From NCBI RefSeq assembly GCF_010468565.1, contig NZ_WUEG01000003.1:186001-250000 (forward strand): a DNA stretch of 64,000 nt, given 5' to 3'. Numbering within the stretch: the first letter of the stretch is position 1; every line of letters starts with the position of its first letter. Origin of the DNA: Allomuricauda sp. TY007 (GTDB lineage Bacteria; Bacteroidota; Bacteroidia; Flavobacteriales; Flavobacteriaceae). Positions 56,666 to 64,000 of this stretch are shown piece after piece. Position numbers and translations under genes: made by a program. The notes under the pieces are model-generated. The model ran no database searches. It saw only the letters and a list, made by a program, of their open reading frames with translations, and was not told the DNA's origin.

Positions 56666-58303
56666 CTACTCCTTAAAAAAATGTAAAAGGTTCAATGTGG
56701 AACTGTCGTGCTTACCAATTTTTGAATTTTCGATGTCGACCAAAATATTTTTGGCCAATTGCTTACCTAATTCCACGCCCCATTGATCATAGCTGAAGAT
56801 ATTCCACACCACGCCCTGAACAAATATCTTATGCTCGTAAAGTGCAATGAGTGCGCCAAGGCTTTTCGGCGTAAGCTTTTTAATTAAGATGGTATTGGTA
56901 GGTTTGTTTCCCTCAAAGATTTTGAAAGGAAGCAGTTTCTGAAGTTCTTCACCCGACAAGCCTTGGGATTCGAGTTCTTGTTTTACCTCATCAGCGGTTT
57001 TCCCGTTCATCAAGGCCTCGGTCTGTGCAAAGAAATTGGCCATCAATTTATTATGGTGGTCCACATCACCGTGCAGCGATTCCTTATATCCGATAAAATC
57101 TGTTGGAATCAGTTTGGTTCCTTGGTGAATCAACTGGAAGAAGGCATGTTGTGAATTGGTCCCCGGCTCTCCCCAAATTATGGTGCCGGTTTCATGCCCA
57201 ACCCTGTGCCCTGCTCTATCCATGCTTTTTCCGTTGCTTTCCATAATACCTTGCTGCAAGTATGCGGAAAAGCGGTGCAAATATTGTGTGTATGGGATGA
57301 TGGCCTCGGTCTCTGCTTTGTAAAAGTTATTGTACCAAACACTTATTAAGCCCAACACCACTGGAATATTCTCTTCAAATGGGGTTTCTTTAAAATGGTC
57401 GTCCATTTCATGGGCTCCGGTCAAAAGGGCTTCAAAGTTTTTGTATCCTACTGATAGGGCTATGGATAATCCAACGGCGCTCCAAAGTGAGAATCGACCA
57501 CCGACCCAATCCCACATAGGGAATACATTGTTATCGGCTATACCAAATTCCTTGATTTTTTCAAGGTTGGTGGACACTGCCACAAAATGATCGGCCACAT
57601 CTTTTTCGGATGCACTTTGCAAGAACCATTTTTTTATGGTCAATGCATTGGACAATGTTTCCTGCGTAGTAAACGACTTTGATACGATAACGAACAAAGT
57701 GGTCTCGGGATCGAGTTCCTTTAAGACTTCGTGAACCAAATCGCCATCCACGTTGCTCACAAAATGGGTTTTCAGGTTATTTTGATAGAACTTCAAGGCT
57801 TCGGTCACCATCACAGGTCCTAAATCCGACCCGCCGATTCCGATATTCACGACATCGGTAAAGGCTTTACTGGTATGTCCTTTTCTTTCTCCAGAAATAA
57901 TGGCTTCAGAAAAAGATTTGATTTTTTCTTTGACCTCAAAAACCTCATCAACAATATTCTCTCCGTCAACAAAAACCTTATCCCCCTTTTTGGCCCGCAA
58001 GGCAGTGTGCAGCACGGCCCTGCCTTCGGTTTGATTAATAAGTTCCCCTCCAAAATAACTTTTGATGGCATCTTTCAACCCAACTTCTTCGGCCAGTTTC
58101 AACAACAACTGTAACGTTTTACCGGTAACCCTATTCTTTGAATAGTCCACCAGAAAATCATTCCACTGAATTGATAGCTTTTTCCCTCTGCCTTCTTCTT
58201 TTGAAAATAGTTCTCTTAAATGTACGTTTTTAGTCTCTTGGTAATGTTCTTGAAGTTTTTTCCAGGCTTCGGTGGTGGTAGGGTCGATTGTGGGTAGTGC
58301 CAT
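56666..58303 (-). CDS. pgi: Glucose-6-phosphate isomerase
   Basis: A 545-residue glycolytic enzyme interconverting glucose 6-phosphate and fructose 6-phosphate. Signatures are [52 protein letters not shown], the PGI motif [18 protein letters not shown] with the catalytic His, and [12 protein letters not shown] at the end with the late Lys. The ATG overlaps the stop of the M23 peptidase by one base (TAATG). It is the last gene of the four-gene operon. Confidence 0.98.
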   Translation of the reverse strand: MALPTIDPTTTEAWKKLQEHYQETKNVHLRELFSKEEGRGKKLSIQWNDFLVDYSKNRVTGKTLQLLLKLAEEVGLKDAIKSYFGGELINQTEGRAVLHTALRAKKGDKVFVDGENIVDEVFEVKEKIKSFSEAIISGERKGHTSKAFTDVVNIGIGGSDLGPVMVTEALKFYQNNLKTHFVSNVDGDLVHEVLKELDPETTLFVIVSKSFTTQETLSNALTIKKWFLQSASEKDVADHFVAVSTNLEKIKEFGIADNNVFPMWDWVGGRFSLWSAVGLSIALSVGYKNFEALLTGAHEMDDHFKETPFEENIPVVLGLISVWYNNFYKAETEAIIPYTQYLHRFSAYLQQGIMESNGKSMDRAGHRVGHETGTIIWGEPGTNSQHAFFQLIHQGTKLIPTDFIGYKESLHGDVDHHNKLMANFFAQTEALMNGKTADEVKQELESQGLSGEELQKLLPFKIFEGNKPTNTILIKKLTPKSLGALIALYEHKIFVQGVVWNIFSYDQWGVELGKQLAKNILVDIENSKIGKHDSSTLNLLHFFKE

Positions 58304-59586
58304 TACTGGGTATATGATATTAAGGTTTCTTCAGGTTCTTCCGGGGTTAGGTCTACAAATTCGACACAGTCCAATTGTTCTTTTAGGGGGGCAATATATG
58401 CCATATAATCTGCGCGTAACGAATCTGCAATGGGTTCAGCAGCGGGAAGTTCCTCCTTAAATGGGTCCACCTGTCTTCCATTCTTCCAAAAACGGTAACA
58501 AACGTGAGGACCTCCAGTATTTCCCGTCATTCCAATCCAACCAATTACATCGCCCTGACGTACAAAGTCACCTCTCTTTACATTTTGTGCCTTCATGTGG
58601 AGGTATTGGGTGCTGTAGGTACTATTGTGCTTGATCTTTACATATTTTCCGTTGCCTCCTCTTCGGGTCGATTCCGTTACGGTACCATCAGCGGTGGCTA
58701 CAATTGGCGTTCCTATTGGTGCGGCAAAATCTGTTCCTTTATGGGGCCGTACCTTATAACCATAGTAAGCTATCCTTCTTTTAAGGTTATAGCGAGATGA
58801 CAAACGATACTTAAATTTAACCGGTGCACGTAAAAAGGTACTGCGTAAGTTATTGGCATCTTGATCAAAGTACTCCAAGATGTTGTTAGTTGCATCTGAT
58901 ATGTATGGAAATGCATAAATGGTTTTTCCTTTGTGCTCAAAATAAGCTGCCTTTATGGAACCTATGCCCGCATAAATACTGTCATTGATATATCGCTCAT
59001 CAAAAACCACCTTGAACTTGTCTCCTTTGTCCAATCGTCCAAAATCGATGGTCCATGCATATATATCGGAAAGCGCAAAGGTTAGATTGTAATCCACTCC
59101 CAAAGTATCAATTGACATGGACAAACTATGATCTATAATTCCTCCTATCTCACGCTCTACCAACGTTACTTTTTTCTTGCTCTTGTAGGCTTTGGTAGAA
59201 TCGCGGAGGTCTACCACCGTATAGTTTATTTTATCGTTTTGATAGATAAAGACTTCGGCAACCTCGGAAGTATCCTTGGATTTAAGGATTAGATAGGGTT
59301 TGCCCACCATGATCTTGCGGACATCGAAAGTATCTCGATATTTTTCGGAAATGGCGGCAATTTTTGGGTAATCTACCTTGTTCTTGAGCATAAGCTCACC
59401 AAAACTATCGCCACTACGGACAGTATCGTGGACTACATTGAACTCATCCAAATTAAAGCCATAGCGCAGCACTGGAAGTTTTTCGATCGGTTCTGCCTTT
59501 GCTACTTCATTAATAACCGGTTCTTTCGTCTGTTTACACGATATGAGCACTGCCAGCGTCAATATCGCCCCAATAATTTTCCGCAT
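58303..59586 (-). CDS. M23-family peptidoglycan metallopeptidase lipoprotein
   Basis: A 427-residue lipoprotein (lipobox VLISCKQT) of the MepM/YebA type. A LysM-like region ([16 protein letters not shown]) and a middle domain precede the M23 domain. Zinc ligands H282 and D286 are in [10 protein letters not shown], and YLHM holds one catalytic His. The final motif, usually H-x-H, reads [10 protein letters not shown]361 is kept and C363 replaces the third zinc-ligand His. Cys can bind zinc, so the enzyme may still cut peptide cross-links. It sits between the TDO-like gene (8 bp) and pgi. Confidence 0.9.
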   Translation of the reverse strand: MRKIIGAILTLAVLISCKQTKEPVINEVAKAEPIEKLPVLRYGFNLDEFNVVHDTVRSGDSFGELMLKNKVDYPKIAAISEKYRDTFDVRKIMVGKPYLILKSKDTSEVAEVFIYQNDKINYTVVDLRDSTKAYKSKKKVTLVEREIGGIIDHSLSMSIDTLGVDYNLTFALSDIYAWTIDFGRLDKGDKFKVVFDERYINDSIYAGIGSIKAAYFEHKGKTIYAFPYISDATNNILEYFDQDANNLRSTFLRAPVKFKYRLSSRYNLKRRIAYYGYKVRPHKGTDFAAPIGTPIVATADGTVTESTRRGGNGKYVKIKHNSTYSTQYLHMKAQNVKRGDFVRQGDVIGWIGMTGNTGGPHVCYRFWKNGRQVDPFKEELPAAEPIADSLRADYMAYIAPLKEQLDCVEFVDLTPEEPEETLISYTQ

Positions 59587-59594
59587 TTCTCTTC

Positions 59595-60569
59595 TTATTC
59601 CTTGTATTCTTCTTTTTCGGGATTAAAAACATGATCGACCCATTGTTTGCCCCATGTATCCAACTCTTCTTTGGTATGCAAAGTTGGGAAAAAAATTATT
59701 TTCTGGAAACTTGGCGGCAAATAGTCCTTCCAATTAGTGCCTCCAGTTGCCTCCACATCTTGGCCTTCCCTTGCCAAATATCTGTGTGCCGATCCCATGT
59801 GCATCAACGGCCAATTTACATTGGCATTCAAATCCAATGTCTTTAACGCAGAAATCAGCTCTTCATTGTTTTTGGATGCATCGGGAAGCTGCAAATATTT
59901 ATGATATATGGTACTGTTCTTTACCTGATTGGCAATCCGCAAGAGTCTGGGCGTGTATCTTACCTCAAACTGTTTCAGGGTAAGGGTTTTTTCGCCCGTT
60001 GCCAAATCGGTTGCTCCTTTTTTCCAATATACGTGTTCAAATAGTTCTTCTATGCTGTTTTCCGAGGAAAACGATTCCCTTTCGGATGGATGCACCATAT
60101 TTTCCAATGGGGTGGCGTAGAACTCTATCATTCTATATTGCACTGATTGGAACCCACTTGCCGGAAGCAAAGCCATTCGGTAACGTAGGAATTGCTCCCT
60201 TTCCATACCCTTTATCATAATACTAAAGGAAGATATAAGGGCCTTGAAGTAACTGTTGACTCTTCGAACTTTTTCTATAAAAAAGGCTACATCCTGGGAT
60301 TTGTCTTCAACAATCTGTTTTTCTTCATGAAGGATGAGTTTAAAGTACAGCTCTGTAATCTGGTGGTACATGATGAAGATTTCCTCATCTGGAAAATGTG
60401 TTCGCGGTACTTGAAGACTGAGCAAGGTATCCAAGCGGATATAATCCCAGTAAGTAAGATATCTTTCGTAAAGGAGTCCATCCAAGTAGGAGCTTAAGTC
60501 CTGCCCTGAGTTTTTGAACTTTTCCTCTAGTTTAATTATTTGGGAAGCGATTTTTGCATCCTTATCCAT
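59595..60569 (-). CDS. Tryptophan 2,3-dioxygenase family protein
   Basis: A 324-residue haem dioxygenase. The family blocks are LTYWDYIRLDTLLSLQ, FIMYHQITELYFKLILHE (with the substrate-site His), LPASGFQSVQYRMIEF, and the C-terminal HMGSAHRYLA...EATGGTNWKDYL with the proximal haem His and the ATGGT loop. TDO opens the indole ring of tryptophan to N-formylkynurenine, starting the kynurenine path. The rest of that path is not nearby; instead it sits in an operon with cell-wall and sugar genes. Confidence 0.92.
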   Translation of the reverse strand: MDKDAKIASQIIKLEEKFKNSGQDLSSYLDGLLYERYLTYWDYIRLDTLLSLQVPRTHFPDEEIFIMYHQITELYFKLILHEEKQIVEDKSQDVAFFIEKVRRVNSYFKALISSFSIMIKGMEREQFLRYRMALLPASGFQSVQYRMIEFYATPLENMVHPSERESFSSENSIEELFEHVYWKKGATDLATGEKTLTLKQFEVRYTPRLLRIANQVKNSTIYHKYLQLPDASKNNEELISALKTLDLNANVNWPLMHMGSAHRYLAREGQDVEATGGTNWKDYLPPSFQKIIFFPTLHTKEELDTWGKQWVDHVFNPEKEEYKE

Positions 60570-60580
60570 TAATCTCGATA

Positions 60581-61363
60581 CTAATCCATTATTATTTTAA
60601 ACTGGTTCTTAAGTCCGTTGTAACCATCTAAGTCAGCTTTTAAAGACCCTACGGCCAAATCTGCCTTTATTCGGATGGGTATTTTGTTCCAATCGTTGGA
60701 AACCCAAAGTGTAAGACTTTCTTTTTCCTTAAAAACTCGACCGGACTGAACCAAGGGTCTAAATTTAAGACATTCTACCTTTCCATACTTGGTCCTAAGG
60801 ATTTCTTTTCCCAAATATTTTAACTGGAACTTAAAAACCCCGTCATCGTCAAAAAGCATATCCAAATTAATGGATTCCCCTTCTTCAAACTCTTCAAGAT
60901 TGTAGTTGCTTCTTAAATAATACGAGGCGGATATCAAATCCTGAATCCCATCATGTATGGCAATGTTCTTTTTTGTATCATTTTTGTTGTCAATCAGAAT
61001 CGCTTTGTCCTTATCGTAATCAAATTCAATTTCTATGTCCTTGGTATAACCTCCTTCATCTATTTTTCGGATAAACTTGTAGGGTTTACCGTGTTCACGG
61101 CCAAAATAGCTTTCGTAGGTATCGTCGACCTTAAAAAATATACTTGCAAATCCTGTGGTCTTGCCTTTCCCCACAACATGATAGACGGGGATATCGTCCA
61201 AAGTTTTGGAAGTTAAGTGCAATGTGGCATAACTGGCATTTAGAATGCCATAGTGTATCCTAAATTTTAGCCATTCCCCCGGTTTAAAGGCAGGGCGTGA
61301 ACTCTGACCCATAGCGGACATTGACAAAAGAAGCAATAGTGTAGGTATTATAATCTTTTTCAT
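60581..61363 (-). CDS. DUF3108 periplasmic protein
   Basis: A 260-residue secreted protein (signal peptide MKKIIIPTLLLLLSMSAMGQ). It shows the DUF3108 pattern: PGEWLKFRIHYGILNASYATL, YHVVGKGKTTGFASIFFKVDDTYESYF, DLISASYYLRSN and LTLWVSNDWNKIPIRIKADLAVGSLKADL. The fold resembles lipoprotein-carrier-like half barrels; function is unknown. The ATG at 61361-61363 is chosen over a TTG two codons earlier. It leads the operon DUF3108-TDO-M23-pgi, with 11 bp to the next gene. Confidence 0.82.
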   Translation of the reverse strand: MKKIIIPTLLLLLSMSAMGQSSRPAFKPGEWLKFRIHYGILNASYATLHLTSKTLDDIPVYHVVGKGKTTGFASIFFKVDDTYESYFGREHGKPYKFIRKIDEGGYTKDIEIEFDYDKDKAILIDNKNDTKKNIAIHDGIQDLISASYYLRSNYNLEEFEEGESINLDMLFDDDGVFKFQLKYLGKEILRTKYGKVECLKFRPLVQSGRVFKEKESLTLWVSNDWNKIPIRIKADLAVGSLKADLDGYNGLKNQFKIIMD

Positions 61364-61457
61364 TTGCAATTTTCTTGATATAAAATTAGTAAAATCACTT
61401 TAGGGGCCATGTTGTTCACATATACTTAAACAAAACTTATTCCAAAATAGTATAAAC

Positions 61458-61488
61458 AAAAAAAGCCCAGTCTCGAGACTGGGCTTTT
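61458..61488 (-). terminator. Rho-independent terminator of the candidate sRNA
   Basis: AAAAGCCCAGTCTC directly followed by its exact inverse GAGACTGGGCTTTT (61461-61488); the T run is seven long on the minus strand and only four on the plus strand, so termination is in the minus direction. Confidence 0.92.
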
Positions 61489-61560
61489 CCTAAATAACCA
61501 ACCAAACTTTAAATTATGAAAAACCAATACTTAAAGTTATAAGGGAACCACCCCTTATGT
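61458..61560 (-). ncRNA. Candidate small RNA of about 100 nt
   Basis: On the minus strand a perfect -7 element, TATCTTTG (61565-61572), is followed by a 5' hairpin with a perfect 7-bp stem (ATAAGGG, loop GTGGTT, CCCTTAT; 61539-61558). About 50 nt of AU-rich single strand come next, then a perfect 14-bp terminator stem (61461-61488) ending in seven T. No long open frame exists in this part. The layout fits a stand-alone sRNA between the patatin gene (stop at 61700) and the DUF3108 operon; a 3' UTR of the patatin gene is the alternative. In the rest of the 336-bp gap (61364-61699) I see nothing else. Confidence 0.55.
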
Positions 61561-61564
61561 GGGT

Positions 61565-61572
61565 CAAAGATA
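61565..61572 (-). promoter_or_regulatory. Putative sRNA promoter -7 element
   Basis: TATCTTTG on the minus strand is an exact consensus match. A TTTTT run about 19-23 bp upstream is a weak -33. The predicted start would fall at about 61558, just at the base of the 5' hairpin. Confidence 0.5.
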
Positions 61573-61699
61573 CGGCAAGCTTTTGTAGGAAAAAGTGTTT
61601 TTAACGGACTTTAACTAAACACTTATATTATTGGTTGATTTTACCGGTTTTTTTGACAAATTATTAAGAGAATCAACCTAATTGATCAAGTGATTTATA

Positions 61700-63967
61700 T
61701 TAGAACCAATATCCGACACTGAAGAAAATATTGCTTTCACTTACCTCCGGAGACCAAGAATAGTATACTTGAATCGGTCCTAGAAAAGATTCGAAACCAT
61801 AGCCTACCCCATAACCCGAAAAATTTGGCTCTTTAAACCAATCCCCTGTTCTAAAAAGATCGTCGGCGATATTGGCATAATTGGCCGAGAACAGCAAATG
61901 GTGCTTGTAGGTAAATTCGTAATCCAAACGGCTATATCCTTTAATGTAACTATTGCCTGGCAAGCTAAGAAAATCGTACCCGAAAAAGGGCACAAAATTG
62001 TTTACAAAATCGTTGCCAAAACCTCCCAAAATAAAATCAAACGAGGTTATCTGCGATGTTCCCAGTTTTACGCCTCCATCAGCTTCCAACTGCAGACTCA
62101 AATCGTTTAGTATGGGGACAACGCCGCCTAACTTTGCCTTCCCGACAGCAAATTGGCTAAAATTATCGTTGTAATCGGAAGAGAACGCGTAAAAATGAAA
62201 GTCTCCATCAAACAAAAGACCCTTGGTAGGGAAGTATTTATCATCGTATGTATCCAGTTTTATTTGGGAATAGGCACTAAAATAATTGGAGTTTTCAAAA
62301 GTAGTCCTTTTGTTGGATGCCGACATTGCAACTTCCCCTTCTGTATCTATTTGATTTAGTGTTCGGGTACTATAGTTCAAGAATTTGTGCTCTGCTCCAA
62401 CGGTAAAGGCAAACTCTTCTTGGAGAACGGTTTGTAGATACACTTGGTTGGTAAGGTCTGTCACATCTATATTGATTCTTTGGATATTGGGATCGTTCGG
62501 AACATTAAAGTTGCCTTGAATCAAAGAAAAATCGGTTTCAGCATCAAAATCGGTCAATTTTGAGTTGACTCCAAAGCTCCAATAATAGCCTTTATCCAAA
62601 TAATACTGCATGTTGTACCTAATGTGATCACCAAGAATAAAATCGAAGGAAGCCACATCATCCTTCATTAAAAAATTCTTTTTGGTGAGATTGATCAATG
62701 CCGCACTTTTATATAGATCATCATAATGAGCAGACATTTTAATGTACATTTTGATTGGGTTTTCCTTAAGTTTTAGAATCAAGTCCGTACCCAGACCGTT
62801 CGATACAAGATCGTACCGGATTGCCTTAAAGTTTCCCGTTGCCGAAAGATTGCTCATTCCTTGCTTTAACTCATCAAACGAAATCTTCTCCGCCAGGTTA
62901 AACCTCAACTTACCTTTAATATATCCTCTGGTGTACTGGTCGTTACCTTTAATGATCATCCTGTTAATGGTTAAGCTGTCCACCATCTCTATTCTTTTAC
63001 GGGGTTTTGGGGCCTCATTTTGACTTTGTGCTATTTGTTTTAGCTCATCCATTTTATTTTGGGCTGCAGCCTCCCCGCTTTTAACAATTTGTTTGCCCTT
63101 ATCAAAAGCAATAACGGAAAACTCGTCAATGTCCGGCCGGATATACAAATCGGTTTCCTTGGATTTTTTCTTCATATCGTTTACGGTACGATAATTATTG
63201 ATCTGAAGCAATATTTCCGTAGCCGAAGAAAGTGATTCCCTTGTGGCCAGATCGTGCTGCACGTCCACCCCAATAATAATGTCTGCCCCCATTGCCTTTA
63301 CTTGATTTATAGGGTAGTTGTTCACCACGCCGCCATCGATCAAGATCTGTCCATCAATTTCTGCAGGTTCAAAAAGCGAGGGGAATGTTCCACTTGCCAC
63401 AATGGCCTCGGGCAGGTATCCTTTGTCCAGCAGAATTTCTTCCCCAGTTTCCACATTGGTGGCCACGCACAAGAAAGGTGTAGGCAATTTTCTGAAATCT
63501 TGCACATCCTTTACATGGTACAAGAGCTGAACCAATAGGTTGTATATGTTCTGTCCGCCAGAAATAGCTTGCGGGAAGGTTACCTTAAAATTTTCGAAGG
63601 GCAAGGAAAGGGCATAGCGTTCGGAATCCTCTTTCTCGTAAAAAGTTTTTGCACTTCGGGGAACATTATCCTGTATCAAATCGGTAAAATCGGTACTCCT
63701 AAAAATGGAATCCAATTGCTGGGCGGAGTAGCCCGATGCGTACAAAGCTCCAACAATAGCCCCCATACTGGTTCCGCCAATATAATCCACTTTAACACCA
63801 GCTTCCTCAATAATCTTTAATGCGCCAATATGAGCCAAGCCCTTGGCGCCGCCTCCACTTAGTACCAGCCCAACTTTTGGCGACTTTTTGTCTGTAGTGT
63901 TTTGGGCCATCCCCACCACACCTAGTAAAGCAATTAAAAGTGTTGTGATTGTTAATTTTTTTCGCAT
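61700..63967 (-). CDS. Patatin-like phospholipase with POTRA and surface-antigen barrel (PlpD-like)
   Basis: A 755-residue two-part protein with a signal peptide cut near GMAQN. The patatin domain (about residues 30-250) has the oxyanion loop SGGGAKG, the nucleophile S67 in GGTSMGA and the Asp of LIDGGVVNNYP near residue 211. A POTRA-like linker (INRMIIKGNDQYTRGYIKGKL) and a BamA/Omp85-type barrel ending FFSVGYWF follow. Such type Vd proteins place a lipase at or beyond the outer membrane. The gene is alone; 33 bp precede it in the window without visible signals. Confidence 0.92.
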   Translation of the reverse strand: MRKKLTITTLLIALLGVVGMAQNTTDKKSPKVGLVLSGGGAKGLAHIGALKIIEEAGVKVDYIGGTSMGAIVGALYASGYSAQQLDSIFRSTDFTDLIQDNVPRSAKTFYEKEDSERYALSLPFENFKVTFPQAISGGQNIYNLLVQLLYHVKDVQDFRKLPTPFLCVATNVETGEEILLDKGYLPEAIVASGTFPSLFEPAEIDGQILIDGGVVNNYPINQVKAMGADIIIGVDVQHDLATRESLSSATEILLQINNYRTVNDMKKKSKETDLYIRPDIDEFSVIAFDKGKQIVKSGEAAAQNKMDELKQIAQSQNEAPKPRKRIEMVDSLTINRMIIKGNDQYTRGYIKGKLRFNLAEKISFDELKQGMSNLSATGNFKAIRYDLVSNGLGTDLILKLKENPIKMYIKMSAHYDDLYKSAALINLTKKNFLMKDDVASFDFILGDHIRYNMQYYLDKGYYWSFGVNSKLTDFDAETDFSLIQGNFNVPNDPNIQRINIDVTDLTNQVYLQTVLQEEFAFTVGAEHKFLNYSTRTLNQIDTEGEVAMSASNKRTTFENSNYFSAYSQIKLDTYDDKYFPTKGLLFDGDFHFYAFSSDYNDNFSQFAVGKAKLGGVVPILNDLSLQLEADGGVKLGTSQITSFDFILGGFGNDFVNNFVPFFGYDFLSLPGNSYIKGYSRLDYEFTYKHHLLFSANYANIADDLFRTGDWFKEPNFSGYGVGYGFESFLGPIQVYYSWSPEVSESNIFFSVGYWF

Positions 63968-64000
63968 TGCTTACTTATGAAAAGTTTTATAAATCTTCTT

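Noticed and set aside
61514..61540. Eight-codon ORF (MKNQYLKL) on the plus strand as a leader peptide
   Set aside because: No promoter on the plus strand, no downstream gene in that direction, and all signals point to minus-strand transcription.

Overview
The window looks like chromosomal DNA of a marine-type flavobacterium (Bacteroidota, Flavobacteriaceae; a Muricauda/Allomuricauda relative is my best guess, not provable here). The reasons are five TonB-dependent outer-membrane receptors, DUF4270, DUF5689 and DUF3108 proteins, an isolated atpD-atpC pair, SPI/SPII-type signal peptides typical of the phylum, and promoters of the Bacteroidota form (-7 TAnnTTTG, often with TTTG near -33). Most of it is ordinary core genome with short intergenic gaps. 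I see no rRNA, tRNA, CRISPR array or prophage.

Layout. 1-8.6 kb: end of recX, a JmjC/cupin protein, a BtuB-like receptor with a divergent MocR-type regulator, two ArnT-like membrane glycosyltransferases, a decayed bioD and a DUF2007 protein. 8.7-14.1 kb: an M61 peptidase with a GNAT enzyme, then a small accessory island (XRE regulator, unknown protein, RAYT transposase) bounded by REP-like palindromes, then an esterase-like protein whose nucleophile is Asp. 14.1-21 kb: a flippase-like protein with panD and panC, divergent from a one-domain glycogen-synthase-like protein, a DUF4270 lipoprotein and glmS. 21-27.5 kb: a TonB receptor, atpD/atpC with a MITE-like element between them, and radA. 27.6-36.7 kb: a PQQ dehydrogenase, an aldo/keto reductase, xth, a cysteine hydrolase/TonB receptor/GyrI-like operon, and fhs. 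36.7-46.7 kb: glyS, a coiled-coil protein, comF, an Ig-like lipoprotein, an amidase, an ankyrin protein, katG, and secreted DinB and SYLF proteins. 46.7-52 kb: a probable nucleic-acid or phosphodiester scavenging locus (TonB receptor, DUF5689/lamin-tail lipoprotein, divergent EEP nuclease). 52-53.3 kb: a mazEF module between two copies of the radC 5' end. 53.3-64 kb: a 4-TM protein, a TonB receptor, the DUF3108/TDO/M23/pgi operon, a candidate small RNA and a patatin/surface-antigen protein.

How the genes work together. Housekeeping operons (panD/panC, glmS, atpDC, radA, fhs, glyS, pgi) are interleaved with envelope functions such as receptors, lipoproteins and periplasmic peptidases. The less ordinary material is concentrated in four places: the REP/RAYT island (11.1-12.9 kb), the bioD graveyard (7.9-8.2 kb), the mazEF insertion (52.0-52.9 kb) and the candidate sRNA (61.5 kb). 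No large new multi-gene system is evident. The best candidates for undescribed biology are the sRNA, the lysine-less MocR with its repeat operator, the Asp-nucleophile esterase-like protein, and the TonB/lamin-tail/EEP locus.
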